DNA of 64,000 nt from JBBWZH01 sp035544115 (GTDB lineage: Bacteria; Actinomycetota; Actinomycetes; Mycobacteriales; CADCTP01). Made by a program: the position numbers and the translations under genes. Under the pieces are notes generated by a model. That model was not told the origin of the DNA. It was given only the letters and a program-made list of their open reading frames with translations, and made no database searches. Of this stretch, positions 57,358 to 64,000 are shown one piece after another. The DNA lies in NCBI GenBank assembly GCA_963714145.1, contig OY970235.1, positions 9,548,001-9,612,000 of the forward strand. Direction: 5' to 3'. Position 1 is the first letter of the stretch. Every line of letters begins with the position of its first letter.

Positions 57358-58671
57358 GTGGCCAACCGCCGCAAGACCGAATCCCGCCGGACGTACGTCC
57401 TCGACACGAGCGTGCTGCTCTCCGACCCGGCCGCGCTGGTCCGGTTCGGCGAGCATCAGGTCGTGCTGCCGCTGATCGTCATCAGCGAGCTCGAGGGCAA
57501 GCGGCAACACCCGGAGCTTGGCTGGTTCGCCCGCCAGGCGCTCCGGATGCTCGACGACCTGCGTGCCAAGCATGGTCGGCTGGACGACCCCGTACCGATC
57601 GGCGACGAGGGCGGCACGCTGCACGTCGAGCTGAACCACAGTGACCCGGCGGTCCTCCCACCCGGCTTCCGCTCCGATTCGAACGACGCCCGCATCCTCG
57701 CGGTCGCCCGCAACCTCGCCGCCGACGGTCGGGACGTCGTTCTCGTCAGCAAGGACATGCCGCTGCGGGTGAAGGCCGCCGCGGTGGGTCTGGCCGCCGA
57801 CGAGTACCGCGCCCAGCTCGCCGTCGACGCCGGCTGGACCGGGATGGTCGAACTGGAGCTGACCACCGCGGACATCGACCAGCTGTACGCCGAGGAGCGG
57901 ATCGAGTTGGCGCCGGCGGCCGAGCTGCCCTGCCACACCGGCCTGGTGCTGCACTCGCCGCGCGGCTCGGCGCTCGGCCGGGTGACCGCGGACAAGCAGG
58001 TCAAGCTGGTCCGCGGCGATCGGGAGGCATTCGGTCTGCACGGGCGGTCGGCCGAGCAGCGGGTCGCGCTGGACCTGCTGCTCGACCCGGAGGTCGGCAT
58101 CGTCTCGCTCGGCGGCCGGGCCGGCACCGGGAAGTCGGCGCTGGCGCTGTGTGCCGGGCTGGAGAACGTGCTGGAGCGGCGGCTGTTCAAGCGGGTCGTG
58201 GTGTTCCGCCCGCTGTACGCGGTCGGCGGCCAGGACCTCGGCTACCTGCCCGGCAGCGAGGGCGAGAAGATGGCGCCCTGGGCCCAGGCGGTCTTCGACA
58301 CGCTCGGCGCGCTCGTCTCCAAGGAGGTGCTGGACGAGATCCTGGACCGCAACCTGCTGGACGTGCTGCCGCTGACCCACGTCCGGGGCCGGTCGCTGCA
58401 CGACTCGTTCGTGATCGTGGACGAGGCGCAGTCGCTGGAGCGCGGGGTGCTGCTGACCGTGCTCTCCCGGCTGGGCACCGGCTCCCGGGTGGTGCTCACC
58501 CACGACGTGGCGCAGCGGGACAACCTGCGGGTCGGCCGGCACGACGGCGTCGCGGCGGTGATCGAGGCGCTCAAGGGCCACCCGCTGTTCGCCCACGTCA
58601 CGCTGACCCGGTCGGAGCGCTCGCCGATCGCCGCCCTGGTCACCGAGATGCTGGAGGACCTCCCGCTCTGA
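57358..58671 (+). CDS. phoH2: PhoH family protein with PIN domain
   Basis: A 437-residue protein with two parts. An N-terminal PIN nuclease domain (VLDTSVLLSDPAAL, then ELEGKRQ and NDARILAVARN, acidic residues intact) is joined to a C-terminal PhoH ATPase/helicase. The ATPase has Walker A GGRAGTGKSAL and Walker B FVIVDEAQ. This PhoH2 architecture is known to unwind and degrade RNA and can behave as a toxin-like RNase/helicase. GTG 57358 is chosen because GGGGAGGG lies 4 nt upstream; ATG 57331 would add nine residues. It is divergent from dhaK. Confidence 0.93.
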   Translation: MANRRKTESRRTYVLDTSVLLSDPAALVRFGEHQVVLPLIVISELEGKRQHPELGWFARQALRMLDDLRAKHGRLDDPVPIGDEGGTLHVELNHSDPAVLPPGFRSDSNDARILAVARNLAADGRDVVLVSKDMPLRVKAAAVGLAADEYRAQLAVDAGWTGMVELELTTADIDQLYAEERIELAPAAELPCHTGLVLHSPRGSALGRVTADKQVKLVRGDREAFGLHGRSAEQRVALDLLLDPEVGIVSLGGRAGTGKSALALCAGLENVLERRLFKRVVVFRPLYAVGGQDLGYLPGSEGEKMAPWAQAVFDTLGALVSKEVLDEILDRNLLDVLPLTHVRGRSLHDSFVIVDEAQSLERGVLLTVLSRLGTGSRVVLTHDVAQRDNLRVGRHDGVAAVIEALKGHPLFAHVTLTRSERSPIAALVTEMLEDLPL

Positions 58672-58735
58672 TCCCCGGCCGGGCCGCCGCGGGCCCGGCC
58701 ACCCGGGCCGCGCCGCTGCGGCCCATCCGGCTGGA

Positions 58736-58768
58736 ACCTGAGGCCCGCGCTCGGCGCGGGCCCCAGGT
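58736..58768 (+). terminator. Terminator of phoH
   Basis: Fifteen-bp arms ACCTGAGGCCCGCGC and GCGCGGGCCCCAGGT (one mismatch) with a TCG loop, 65 nt after the stop. Confidence 0.75.
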
Positions 58769-58784
58769 CTGTCCGGCCCCTCTT

Positions 58785-58961
58785 GGGCCGAGGTCGGTCC
58801 GGGGCTCCCGGCGGGCCGAGGTCGGCCCGGGGCTCCGGGCCGAGGCCGGCCCCGGGCCCCGGGCCGAGGTCGGCTCGGGGGTCCGGCCGGCCTTGTCCGG
58901 CCACTCCGGCGGGCTGAGGTCGGCCCGGGCTCCCGGCAGGCCGAGGCCGGCCGGAGGCTCC
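58785..58961. repeat. Imperfect 24-bp tandem repeats
   Basis: About six GGGCCGAGGTCGG-type units. Three are at exact 24-bp spacing (58813, 58837, 58861), followed by degenerate copies to 58961, filling the 310-bp gap after phoH. Confidence 0.7.
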
Positions 58962-58981
58962 GGGCGGCCCGGGCCGCCGGG

Positions 58982-61900
58982 TTAGTCCGGGGGCAGTGGC
59001 ACCTGGGCCGGCAGGAACGTGCCCCGGGTGACCAGCAGGCCGCGGCCCTTGGGGGCCGGGCCGACCGCCGAACGCGGCGGCTTGATTCCGAGCAGGTCGC
59101 CCTCCAGCGGGTGCTCGGCGTTGATCAGCAGGCCGGACTTGGTCTTGCGGGCCTCGACGATGAAGCCGCGGTAGCCGTTGATCATCTCGCCGGTGGTACC
59201 GCCCACGACCAGCGCCCGCTGCCCGTCCCGGCCCTCGCGCAGCACCGTCTCGAACGCCCCGGCGCAGGGCGAATCGGTCAGCAGCTCGGCGTCGTCCACC
59301 ATCACCACGGCCGGGCCGAGCGCCTCGTCCAGCAGCGCCAGCACGTCCTGCTCGGTGGTGGCCACGCCGGACAGCACCCCGAGCACCCCGGGCCGGCCGG
59401 CCAGCCGGCGCAGCGGCGACTGCCGCGGGGTGACCACGACCAGCTCGCAGCCGCCGTCCAGCAGGCCGGCGGCCATCGTCAGCAGCGTGGTGCTGCGCCC
59501 GGACCGGGGTGGCCCGCCGACCACGAACCCGGGGCCGTCATCGTCCAGGTCGACGCCGAGCGGGATCAGCTCGTCGCCGCCGACGCCGACCAGCGCCCAC
59601 AGCGGCGAGGCCGGCCGTGGTTCGTCGGTCAGTGCCAGCGCCTCCCGGAAGGTGATCCGGGCCGGCAGCACGTCCACCCGCTGCGGCCGGTGCCGGCGCG
59701 GCACCACCGAGTCCCGTTCCCGGGCCGCCCGGGCGAGCTGGGCCAGCGCCGCGACCTGGGCCGGGCCGGACGGGTCCGGGTCGAGCAGGGCGAAGTGCGC
59801 CTCGATCATCGAGTCGTTCCGGAACGCCCGCCCGGGTGGCATCGAGTCGGGCATCTTGCGGGTGGACAGGCCGCCCAGGCCGTAGTCGTTCCGGTCGCCC
59901 ATCCGCATCACGAGCTTGTCCTCGATCGCGGTCGGCAGCCGGCCGAGCAGGGTGGACCGGTCGCCGGCCACCACCGCGCGCAGCCCCACGCCGGGGCCCT
60001 CGCGCAGGATCCGCAGCACGCTCTGGGTCAGCCGGCCGGCGTCCAGCTCGTCGAAGGTGGCCATGAAGCCTTCCCACCGGTCGAGCAGCAGCAGCAGGTA
60101 CGGCAGCCGCTCCTCCGGCGCGACCCCGGCCCGCTGCTCGGCCAGCGAGCCGTAGCCGTACTGCGCGAGCACCACCTGCCGCCGGGAGATCTCGTTCACC
60201 AGCACGGTCAGCAGCCGGTCGACCCGGTCGACCTGGTCGCGGGTGACCACCGCACCGCAGTGCGGCAGGTCGGCCAGCGGCAGCATCGCGGCGTTGCCGC
60301 AGTCCAGCACGTACATGTGCACGTCCCGGCAGCTGGTGTGCTGGGCGATGCTGCCGGCCAGCGTGCGCAGCGCGGTGGACCGGCCGCTGCGCGGCGCGCC
60401 GGCCACGATCAGGTGGCTGCCGTGCTCCAGGTCGAGTACCAGCGGCACCTGCAACTGGGCGTCCGGCAGGTCTTCGATGCCGAACGGGACCGGGCTGACC
60501 CGGCCGGTGTCGCCCGCCGCCGGCCCGGCCAGCGCCGGCAGCTCGGCCAGCGCGATCTCGTTCGGCAGCGCCGGCAGCCACGGGCTGCGGTAGGTCGGGA
60601 TGCCGGCCTGGTGCGCGGCCTGCTGGATCGAGCCGACCAGCACCTGCAGGTCGGTCTCCATGTTCGAGTCGTCCTCGACCGAGACCGGTCGCTCGATCGG
60701 CGCGCCGAGCTGCTCCCAGCCGATCGGGACGGCGATCGCCGGTGGCGGCCCGGCGACCGCGCCCGGCCGCCGGCCGCCGACCCGGCCGGCCTGGAACGCG
60801 GTCAGCGCGGAGAAGCCGGTACGGGCGTAGCCGCGGCCGGGGTTGGACTTGTTGATCCGGGCCGCGTCCTTCGCGTCGATCACGTCGGTGGACTCGGCGT
60901 CGTCGGTGACCCGCAGCGCGATCCGCAGGTTGGTGTTGGCCCGGATCACCGGCGACACCACGCCGGACGGCCGCTGCGTGGCCAGGATCAGGTGCACGCC
61001 CAGGGACCGGCCCCGCATCGCGATGCCGACCAGCCCGGTGACGAACTCGGGCAGCTCCTCCACCAGCGAGGCGAACTCGTCGATGATCAGGATGGTGCGC
61101 GGCATCGGGTCGGGTGGCTGGCCGTCCGCGGATTGGAAACCGGGCGCGTCGATGGTGTCCCAGTAGTCCTCGACGTCCTTGGCGCCGACCCCGCCGAGCA
61201 GGTGCTCGCGCCGTTTCAGCTCGGCGTTCAGCGACTGCAGGGCCCGCTCGGTGAGGTGGCCGTCCAGGTCGGTGACCATGCCGACGGTGTGCGGCAGGTG
61301 CACGCAGTCCTTGAACGCGGCGCCGCCCTTGTAGTCGATCAGCACGAACGTCATCGCGTCCGGCCGGTTCGCCACCGCGAGCGCGGCGATGATCGACTGC
61401 AGCAGCTCGGACTTGCCGGCGCCGGTGGTGCCGGCGACCAGCGCGTGCGGCCCGTCCTTCTTCATGTCGACGCCGTACCGGCCCTCGGCGGACGCCCCGA
61501 TCGCCGCGTAGGTGGACCGGCCGTGCCCCTGCGACCAGCCGGCCAGCAGCCGGTTCGGCTCCGGCGGCTCCAGTTCCAGCACGTCCAGCAGCCGCAGCGA
61601 GTGCGGCAGCGAGCTGTCGCCCTCGTCCCGGCTGACGTCCCGGATGGCGGTCATCGCCCGGGCCACCCGGTCGGCCCAGCCGGTGCTGACCGAGTCGGCC
61701 AGCACGTCTTCCACGGTCACCCCGTACGCCCGGCGGACCGTCATCCGGGGCAGGTCGGCCGGCTTGTAGGAGGCGACCACGCCGCACTCCTCGGGCAGCA
61801 GCCGCTCCTCGGCGTCCAGGCAGATCGCGTAGACACCGACGGCCGGCCCGTCCTGCAGGATCTGTGGCATGCCCGGAATCGAGCGCAGCGCGCGGGCGCC

Positions 61901-63427
61901 GTCCAGCACCACGAGGGTGACCGAGACCCGGGAGAGGTCCATCTTCCGGCCGTGCTCCAGCGCGGACTGCCGCTGACCGACCATCCCGGCCAGCTCGCTG
62001 ATCCGGCGCGCGGTGGCCTCGGCCGAGGTGCTGGTGAGCGAGACGCACTCCCGACCGTCCGGCCGGGTGTGCGGCAGCCACCTGGTCCAGCCCCAGTCGG
62101 CCTCGCCGCGGTCGTCGCTGAGTACCACGATCGACAGGTCACGCGGGCTGTGCAGGGTGGCCGCCTGGGCCACCAGCCAGCGCGCGGTCGCGTGCACCTC
62201 GCGGTGCGGCCCGGCCACGCCGAGCACGCCGCCGGTCTCCGGCAGTTCGACGGTGACCGGAACGTCGTCCAGCATCGGCGGTTCCGGGTTGTCCTCCAGC
62301 GAACCGCCGGTGACCTCGATGGACGAGCGCAGCCTGGCCGTGCCCAGCCGCAGCAGCAACCGGTCCGGATCCCAGCTGCGCCGCTCCCACAGCCGCCGGC
62401 GCGGGCCGAGGGCGGTGACCAGCACGGTCGCCGGGTCGGGCGCGTCGAACCGGCGCAGCCGGCGCTCCAGGCTGGCTGCCTGGGCCAGCCGCTTGGTGGC
62501 CTCGGCCAGCGCGACCTTGTAGTCGATCAGTTGCTGCTTCTGCGACTTCTTGCCCTGCCGCCGCTCGCTGATCACGTTCGTGACCATCAGGATCGGGCTG
62601 AGCAGGGTGAACATCAGGAACGTGATCTGCTTGGTGACCGCGTACATGAGGAAGCCGAAGGCCAGCGGGGCCAGCGTGGCCAGGATCGGGATCGGCCGCT
62701 TGCCGCCGTCCTTCGGCTCGATCGGCATGTCGACCCGGGTGGCCTTGGGCGCCGGGGCCAGCCGCGGCGGCCGGTTGTAGGCCAGCCCGCCGTCAGTGGT
62801 CGCCACCAGCGCCGCGTCCGGCGCCTCGGCCGGCCAGGCCATCAGCCGGGTGTTCCCGATCGCGACCACCTGGCCGGGCTTCACCAGCCGCTCGGCGGTG
62901 ATCTTCTTGCCCTCCAGCCTGGCCGGCCTGGCCTCGTCGAACGGCGTCCAGCGCAACTCGTTGGGGGTGACCAGCAGCCGGGCCTGGCGGGCCGAGACGG
63001 TCGGGTCTTCGATGTACGCGTCCGCGTCGTGCGCGCTGCCCAGCACGTACTCACCCAGCGGCAGCCGGTGCACCCGGCCCGAATCCGGCCCGCTGACCAC
63101 CCGGATCTCGACCACCCCGCCGACGTCCGGGTCGTGGATGCCGAGGCCGACCGGCCCGCCGAGGCCGACCACCACGCCCTCCCGCAGCGGGCTGACGCCG
63201 ACCGGGAGATCCGGCCGGACCGGCCGGCCGGCCACCCACAGCCCGCCGGGGGCCCCGGGGCTGCCGGGCGGGCCGACCATCCGGCCGGCCAACTGCATCG
63301 CCTCCACGCCCAGTGAGCTGCGCAAAGCCCGTTCGGCGTCGGCCACCGTGCTCTCCGGCTCCAACACCAGCACGATGTCCTGCCAGCGCCCGCTGCGGGC
63401 GTCGACGGCGGTCAACTGGATGTCCAT
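58982..63427 (-). CDS. eccC: FHA-FtsK/SpoIIIE multi-ATPase protein, EccC-like (type VII secretion)
   Basis: A 1481-residue membrane ATPase. An FHA domain lies at about 108-180 (IRVVSGPDSGRVHRLPLGEYVLG). Two adjoining membrane helices (about 245-285) are followed by three FtsK/SpoIIIE-type ATPase modules. The first has a standard Walker A, GTTGAGKSELL with K672, a Walker B LIIDEFASLV and ATQRPS. The second (GAPRSGRST, about residue 1014) and third (GGPPRSGRST, about 1309) have Arg in place of the Walker Lys, as in the regulatory domains of EccC. The FHA fusion is typical of the actinobacterial type VII-like systems outside mycobacteria. A TACGCT box and GGAGGGAGAGGG precede the ATG. Substrates (WXG100 proteins) are not in the window. 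Confidence 0.93.
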   Translation of the reverse strand: MDIQLTAVDARSGRWQDIVLVLEPESTVADAERALRSSLGVEAMQLAGRMVGPPGSPGAPGGLWVAGRPVRPDLPVGVSPLREGVVVGLGGPVGLGIHDPDVGGVVEIRVVSGPDSGRVHRLPLGEYVLGSAHDADAYIEDPTVSARQARLLVTPNELRWTPFDEARPARLEGKKITAERLVKPGQVVAIGNTRLMAWPAEAPDAALVATTDGGLAYNRPPRLAPAPKATRVDMPIEPKDGGKRPIPILATLAPLAFGFLMYAVTKQITFLMFTLLSPILMVTNVISERRQGKKSQKQQLIDYKVALAEATKRLAQAASLERRLRRFDAPDPATVLVTALGPRRRLWERRSWDPDRLLLRLGTARLRSSIEVTGGSLEDNPEPPMLDDVPVTVELPETGGVLGVAGPHREVHATARWLVAQAATLHSPRDLSIVVLSDDRGEADWGWTRWLPHTRPDGRECVSLTSTSAEATARRISELAGMVGQRQSALEHGRKMDLSRVSVTLVVLDGARALRSIPGMPQILQDGPAVGVYAICLDAEERLLPEECGVVASYKPADLPRMTVRRAYGVTVEDVLADSVSTGWADRVARAMTAIRDVSRDEGDSSLPHSLRLLDVLELEPPEPNRLLAGWSQGHGRSTYAAIGASAEGRYGVDMKKDGPHALVAGTTGAGKSELLQSIIAALAVANRPDAMTFVLIDYKGGAAFKDCVHLPHTVGMVTDLDGHLTERALQSLNAELKRREHLLGGVGAKDVEDYWDTIDAPGFQSADGQPPDPMPRTILIIDEFASLVEELPEFVTGLVGIAMRGRSLGVHLILATQRPSGVVSPVIRANTNLRIALRVTDDAESTDVIDAKDAARINKSNPGRGYARTGFSALTAFQAGRVGGRRPGAVAGPPPAIAVPIGWEQLGAPIERPVSVEDDSNMETDLQVLVGSIQQAAHQAGIPTYRSPWLPALPNEIALAELPALAGPAAGDTGRVSPVPFGIEDLPDAQLQVPLVLDLEHGSHLIVAGAPRSGRSTALRTLAGSIAQHTSCRDVHMYVLDCGNAAMLPLADLPHCGAVVTRDQVDRVDRLLTVLVNEISRRQVVLAQYGYGSLAEQRAGVAPEERLPYLLLLLDRWEGFMATFDELDAGRLTQSVLRILREGPGVGLRAVVAGDRSTLLGRLPTAIEDKLVMRMGDRNDYGLGGLSTRKMPDSMPPGRAFRNDSMIEAHFALLDPDPSGPAQVAALAQLARAARERDSVVPRRHRPQRVDVLPARITFREALALTDEPRPASPLWALVGVGGDELIPLGVDLDDDGPGFVVGGPPRSGRSTTLLTMAAGLLDGGCELVVVTPRQSPLRRLAGRPGVLGVLSGVATTEQDVLALLDEALGPAVVMVDDAELLTDSPCAGAFETVLREGRDGQRALVVGGTTGEMINGYRGFIVEARKTKSGLLINAEHPLEGDLLGIKPPRSAVGPAPKGRGLLVTRGTFLPAQVPLPPD

Positions 63428-63454
63428 CGCGAACCCTCTCCCTCCGGCCCCGCA

Positions 63455-63460
63455 AGCGTA
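63455..63460 (-). promoter_or_regulatory. -10 element for the eccC-like gene
   Basis: TACGCT on the minus strand, 27 nt before the ATG at 63427, with a purine-rich ribosome site between. Confidence 0.45.
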
Positions 63461-63547
63461 GTTCGATGCTGCGACGATTTCGGCCGGTACGGGTTCGCAC
63501 CTGGCTCAGGCGACGTACCGGGGCGTTTGCGGCGTTCGGAGTAAATC

Positions 63548-63564
63548 GGCATGCGCAGTATGCC
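63548..63564. promoter_or_regulatory. Palindrome in the divergent eccC/SAF region
   Basis: GGCAT and ATGCC arms around GCGCAGT, in the 224-bp gap between the divergent genes; a candidate regulatory site. Confidence 0.35.
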
Positions 63565-63651
63565 CTTAGACTTCTTCTCGACGGCAGTCGCATCGCTGTG
63601 TACTGCCGCGCCGCACATCCACCCTCGGCCCCCGCGACGAAGAGATGTGAC

Positions 63652-64000
63652 ATGACGCAGACGACGGAGACCGGCCCCTCGTGGACCCGGGGTGGCCGCT
63701 CGGGTCAGCCGGGCCAGCCCGGTGGCCCGCCAGGCGGGCCGCAGGAGCGGCTGCCGGTGCCCACCCGGCAGCGCCGGCCGGCGCTCGCCGCGCTCGCCCT
63801 GGTGCTTGTCCTCGGCGGTGCCGCGCTGAGCGCCTTCCTAGTCCTCAACAGCGGCGAGAAGCAGAGCGTGCTGGCGCTGTCGAAGGACGTCCCGTTCGGT
63901 CACGTCTTCGTCGTGAGCGACTTCCACGAGGATCAGATCTCGTTCGCCATCTCCGATACGCGACCGGTCAGGTTCAACGAGTTGTCGCAGATCGTCGGCC
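63652..64000 (+). CDS. SAF domain-containing protein (partial)
   Basis: The first 116 residues of a protein cut by the right edge of the window. The Gly/Pro-rich N terminus (GRSGQPGQPGGPPGGP) is cytoplasmic. It is followed by a basic patch and a membrane helix (about 44-66, LAALALVLVLGGAALSAFLVL). The next part, VLALSKDVPFGHVFVVSDFHEDQISF then RFNELSQIVG, is a SAF domain as in pilus or flagellar chaperones. Such genes are commonly adjacent to FHA-FtsK type VII genes in actinomycetes (recollection), so it is likely part of the same secretion locus. The ATG lies shortly after GAAGAGATG. Confidence 0.8.
   Translation, partial: MTQTTETGPSWTRGGRSGQPGQPGGPPGGPQERLPVPTRQRRPALAALALVLVLGGAALSAFLVLNSGEKQSVLALSKDVPFGHVFVVSDFHEDQISFAISDTRPVRFNELSQIVG

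Noticed and set aside
57132..57644. Plus-strand frame starting at a GTG in the dhaK-phoH gap
   Set aside because: Starts without ribosome site and runs into the phoH gene in another frame; composition is low-complexity.

Overview
The window is 64 kb of very GC-rich DNA with many GTG starts, tightly overlapping genes, a mycothiol-dependent enzyme (Mca), a SigE-type ECF sigma factor, an FHA/FtsK type VII-like ATPase and numerous leaderless promoters (a TANNNT box followed 6-7 nt later by ATG or GTG). Together these point to a free-living actinomycete. A Micromonosporaceae-like host is my inference, not something I can prove here. I saw no rRNA, tRNA, CRISPR array, intact transposase, phage module or origin.

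Region by region. 1-5.7 kb is a signalling group: the tail of a SAM methyltransferase, a GGDEF-EAL protein with a degenerate GGDEF, a convergent GAF-PAS-GGDEF cyclase and a chemoreceptor. 5.8-10.7 kb is a same-strand locus reading bpsA-like polyamine aminopropyltransferase, GNAT, FkbH/HAD-IIIC, acyl carrier protein and a divergent ProA-like dehydrogenase. A 2 x 116 bp repeat sits exactly at the former fkbH/ACP stop-start overlap. 10.9-13.6 kb holds an ABC-F ATPase and an SDR epimerase, followed by about 0.9 kb without a recognisable gene. 14.5-18.6 kb holds a 36-aa Cys/His mini-protein candidate, a small conserved protein, a PLP aminotransferase, a nitrilase-type amidase, a BI-1/YccA membrane protein behind an ECF-type promoter, and a short hypothetical. 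18.6-23.3 kb: thiolase, two related SGNH hydrolases flanking a YceI gene that has a double palindromic operator, and an MBL hydrolase. 23.4-28 kb is a sulfur amino acid block (cystathionine beta-synthase, acyl-CoA synthetase, cystathionine gamma-synthase/lyase), followed by an array of five 88-bp hairpin-bearing tandem repeats.

28.5-37.9 kb: small secreted protein, GNAT, ECF sigma factor with a coupled membrane partner, DUF2269 protein, a VWA/MoxR-type pair, a VapBC-type toxin-antitoxin pair with a perfect 20-bp palindrome, a cytochrome P450, and an ArsR/SRPBCC operon with its operator. 38-47.2 kb: threonine dehydratase, a DrrAB-like ABC exporter, a tail-anchored Pro-rich protein, DinB, HppD, GreA, Mca with a small membrane protein, ArfB, and an NrtR-type Nudix regulator behind a palindrome. 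47.4-49.4 kb is a YyaL-type thioredoxin-fold gene broken by three successive +1 frameshifts. 49.5-55 kb: hypothetical protein, zinc alcohol dehydrogenase, TrhA/hemolysin III divergent from a Z-isoprenyl diphosphate synthase, a DUF885-type peptidase, a small membrane protein, and DhaM. Next come a small-RNA-like hairpin pair with a strong terminator, convergent dhaLK, PhoH/PIN ATPase, the 1481-residue EccC-like ATPase, and a SAF-domain protein cut by the window edge.

How the genes work together: dhaK, dhaL and dhaM form a complete PTS-dependent dihydroxyacetone kinase set. The CBS and CGS genes support transsulfuration. The sigma factor, YceI, NrtR, ArsR and VapB loci each have a visible candidate control site. 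The bpsA-GNAT-fkbH-ACP-ProA-like locus is the best candidate for an uncharacterised small-molecule pathway.
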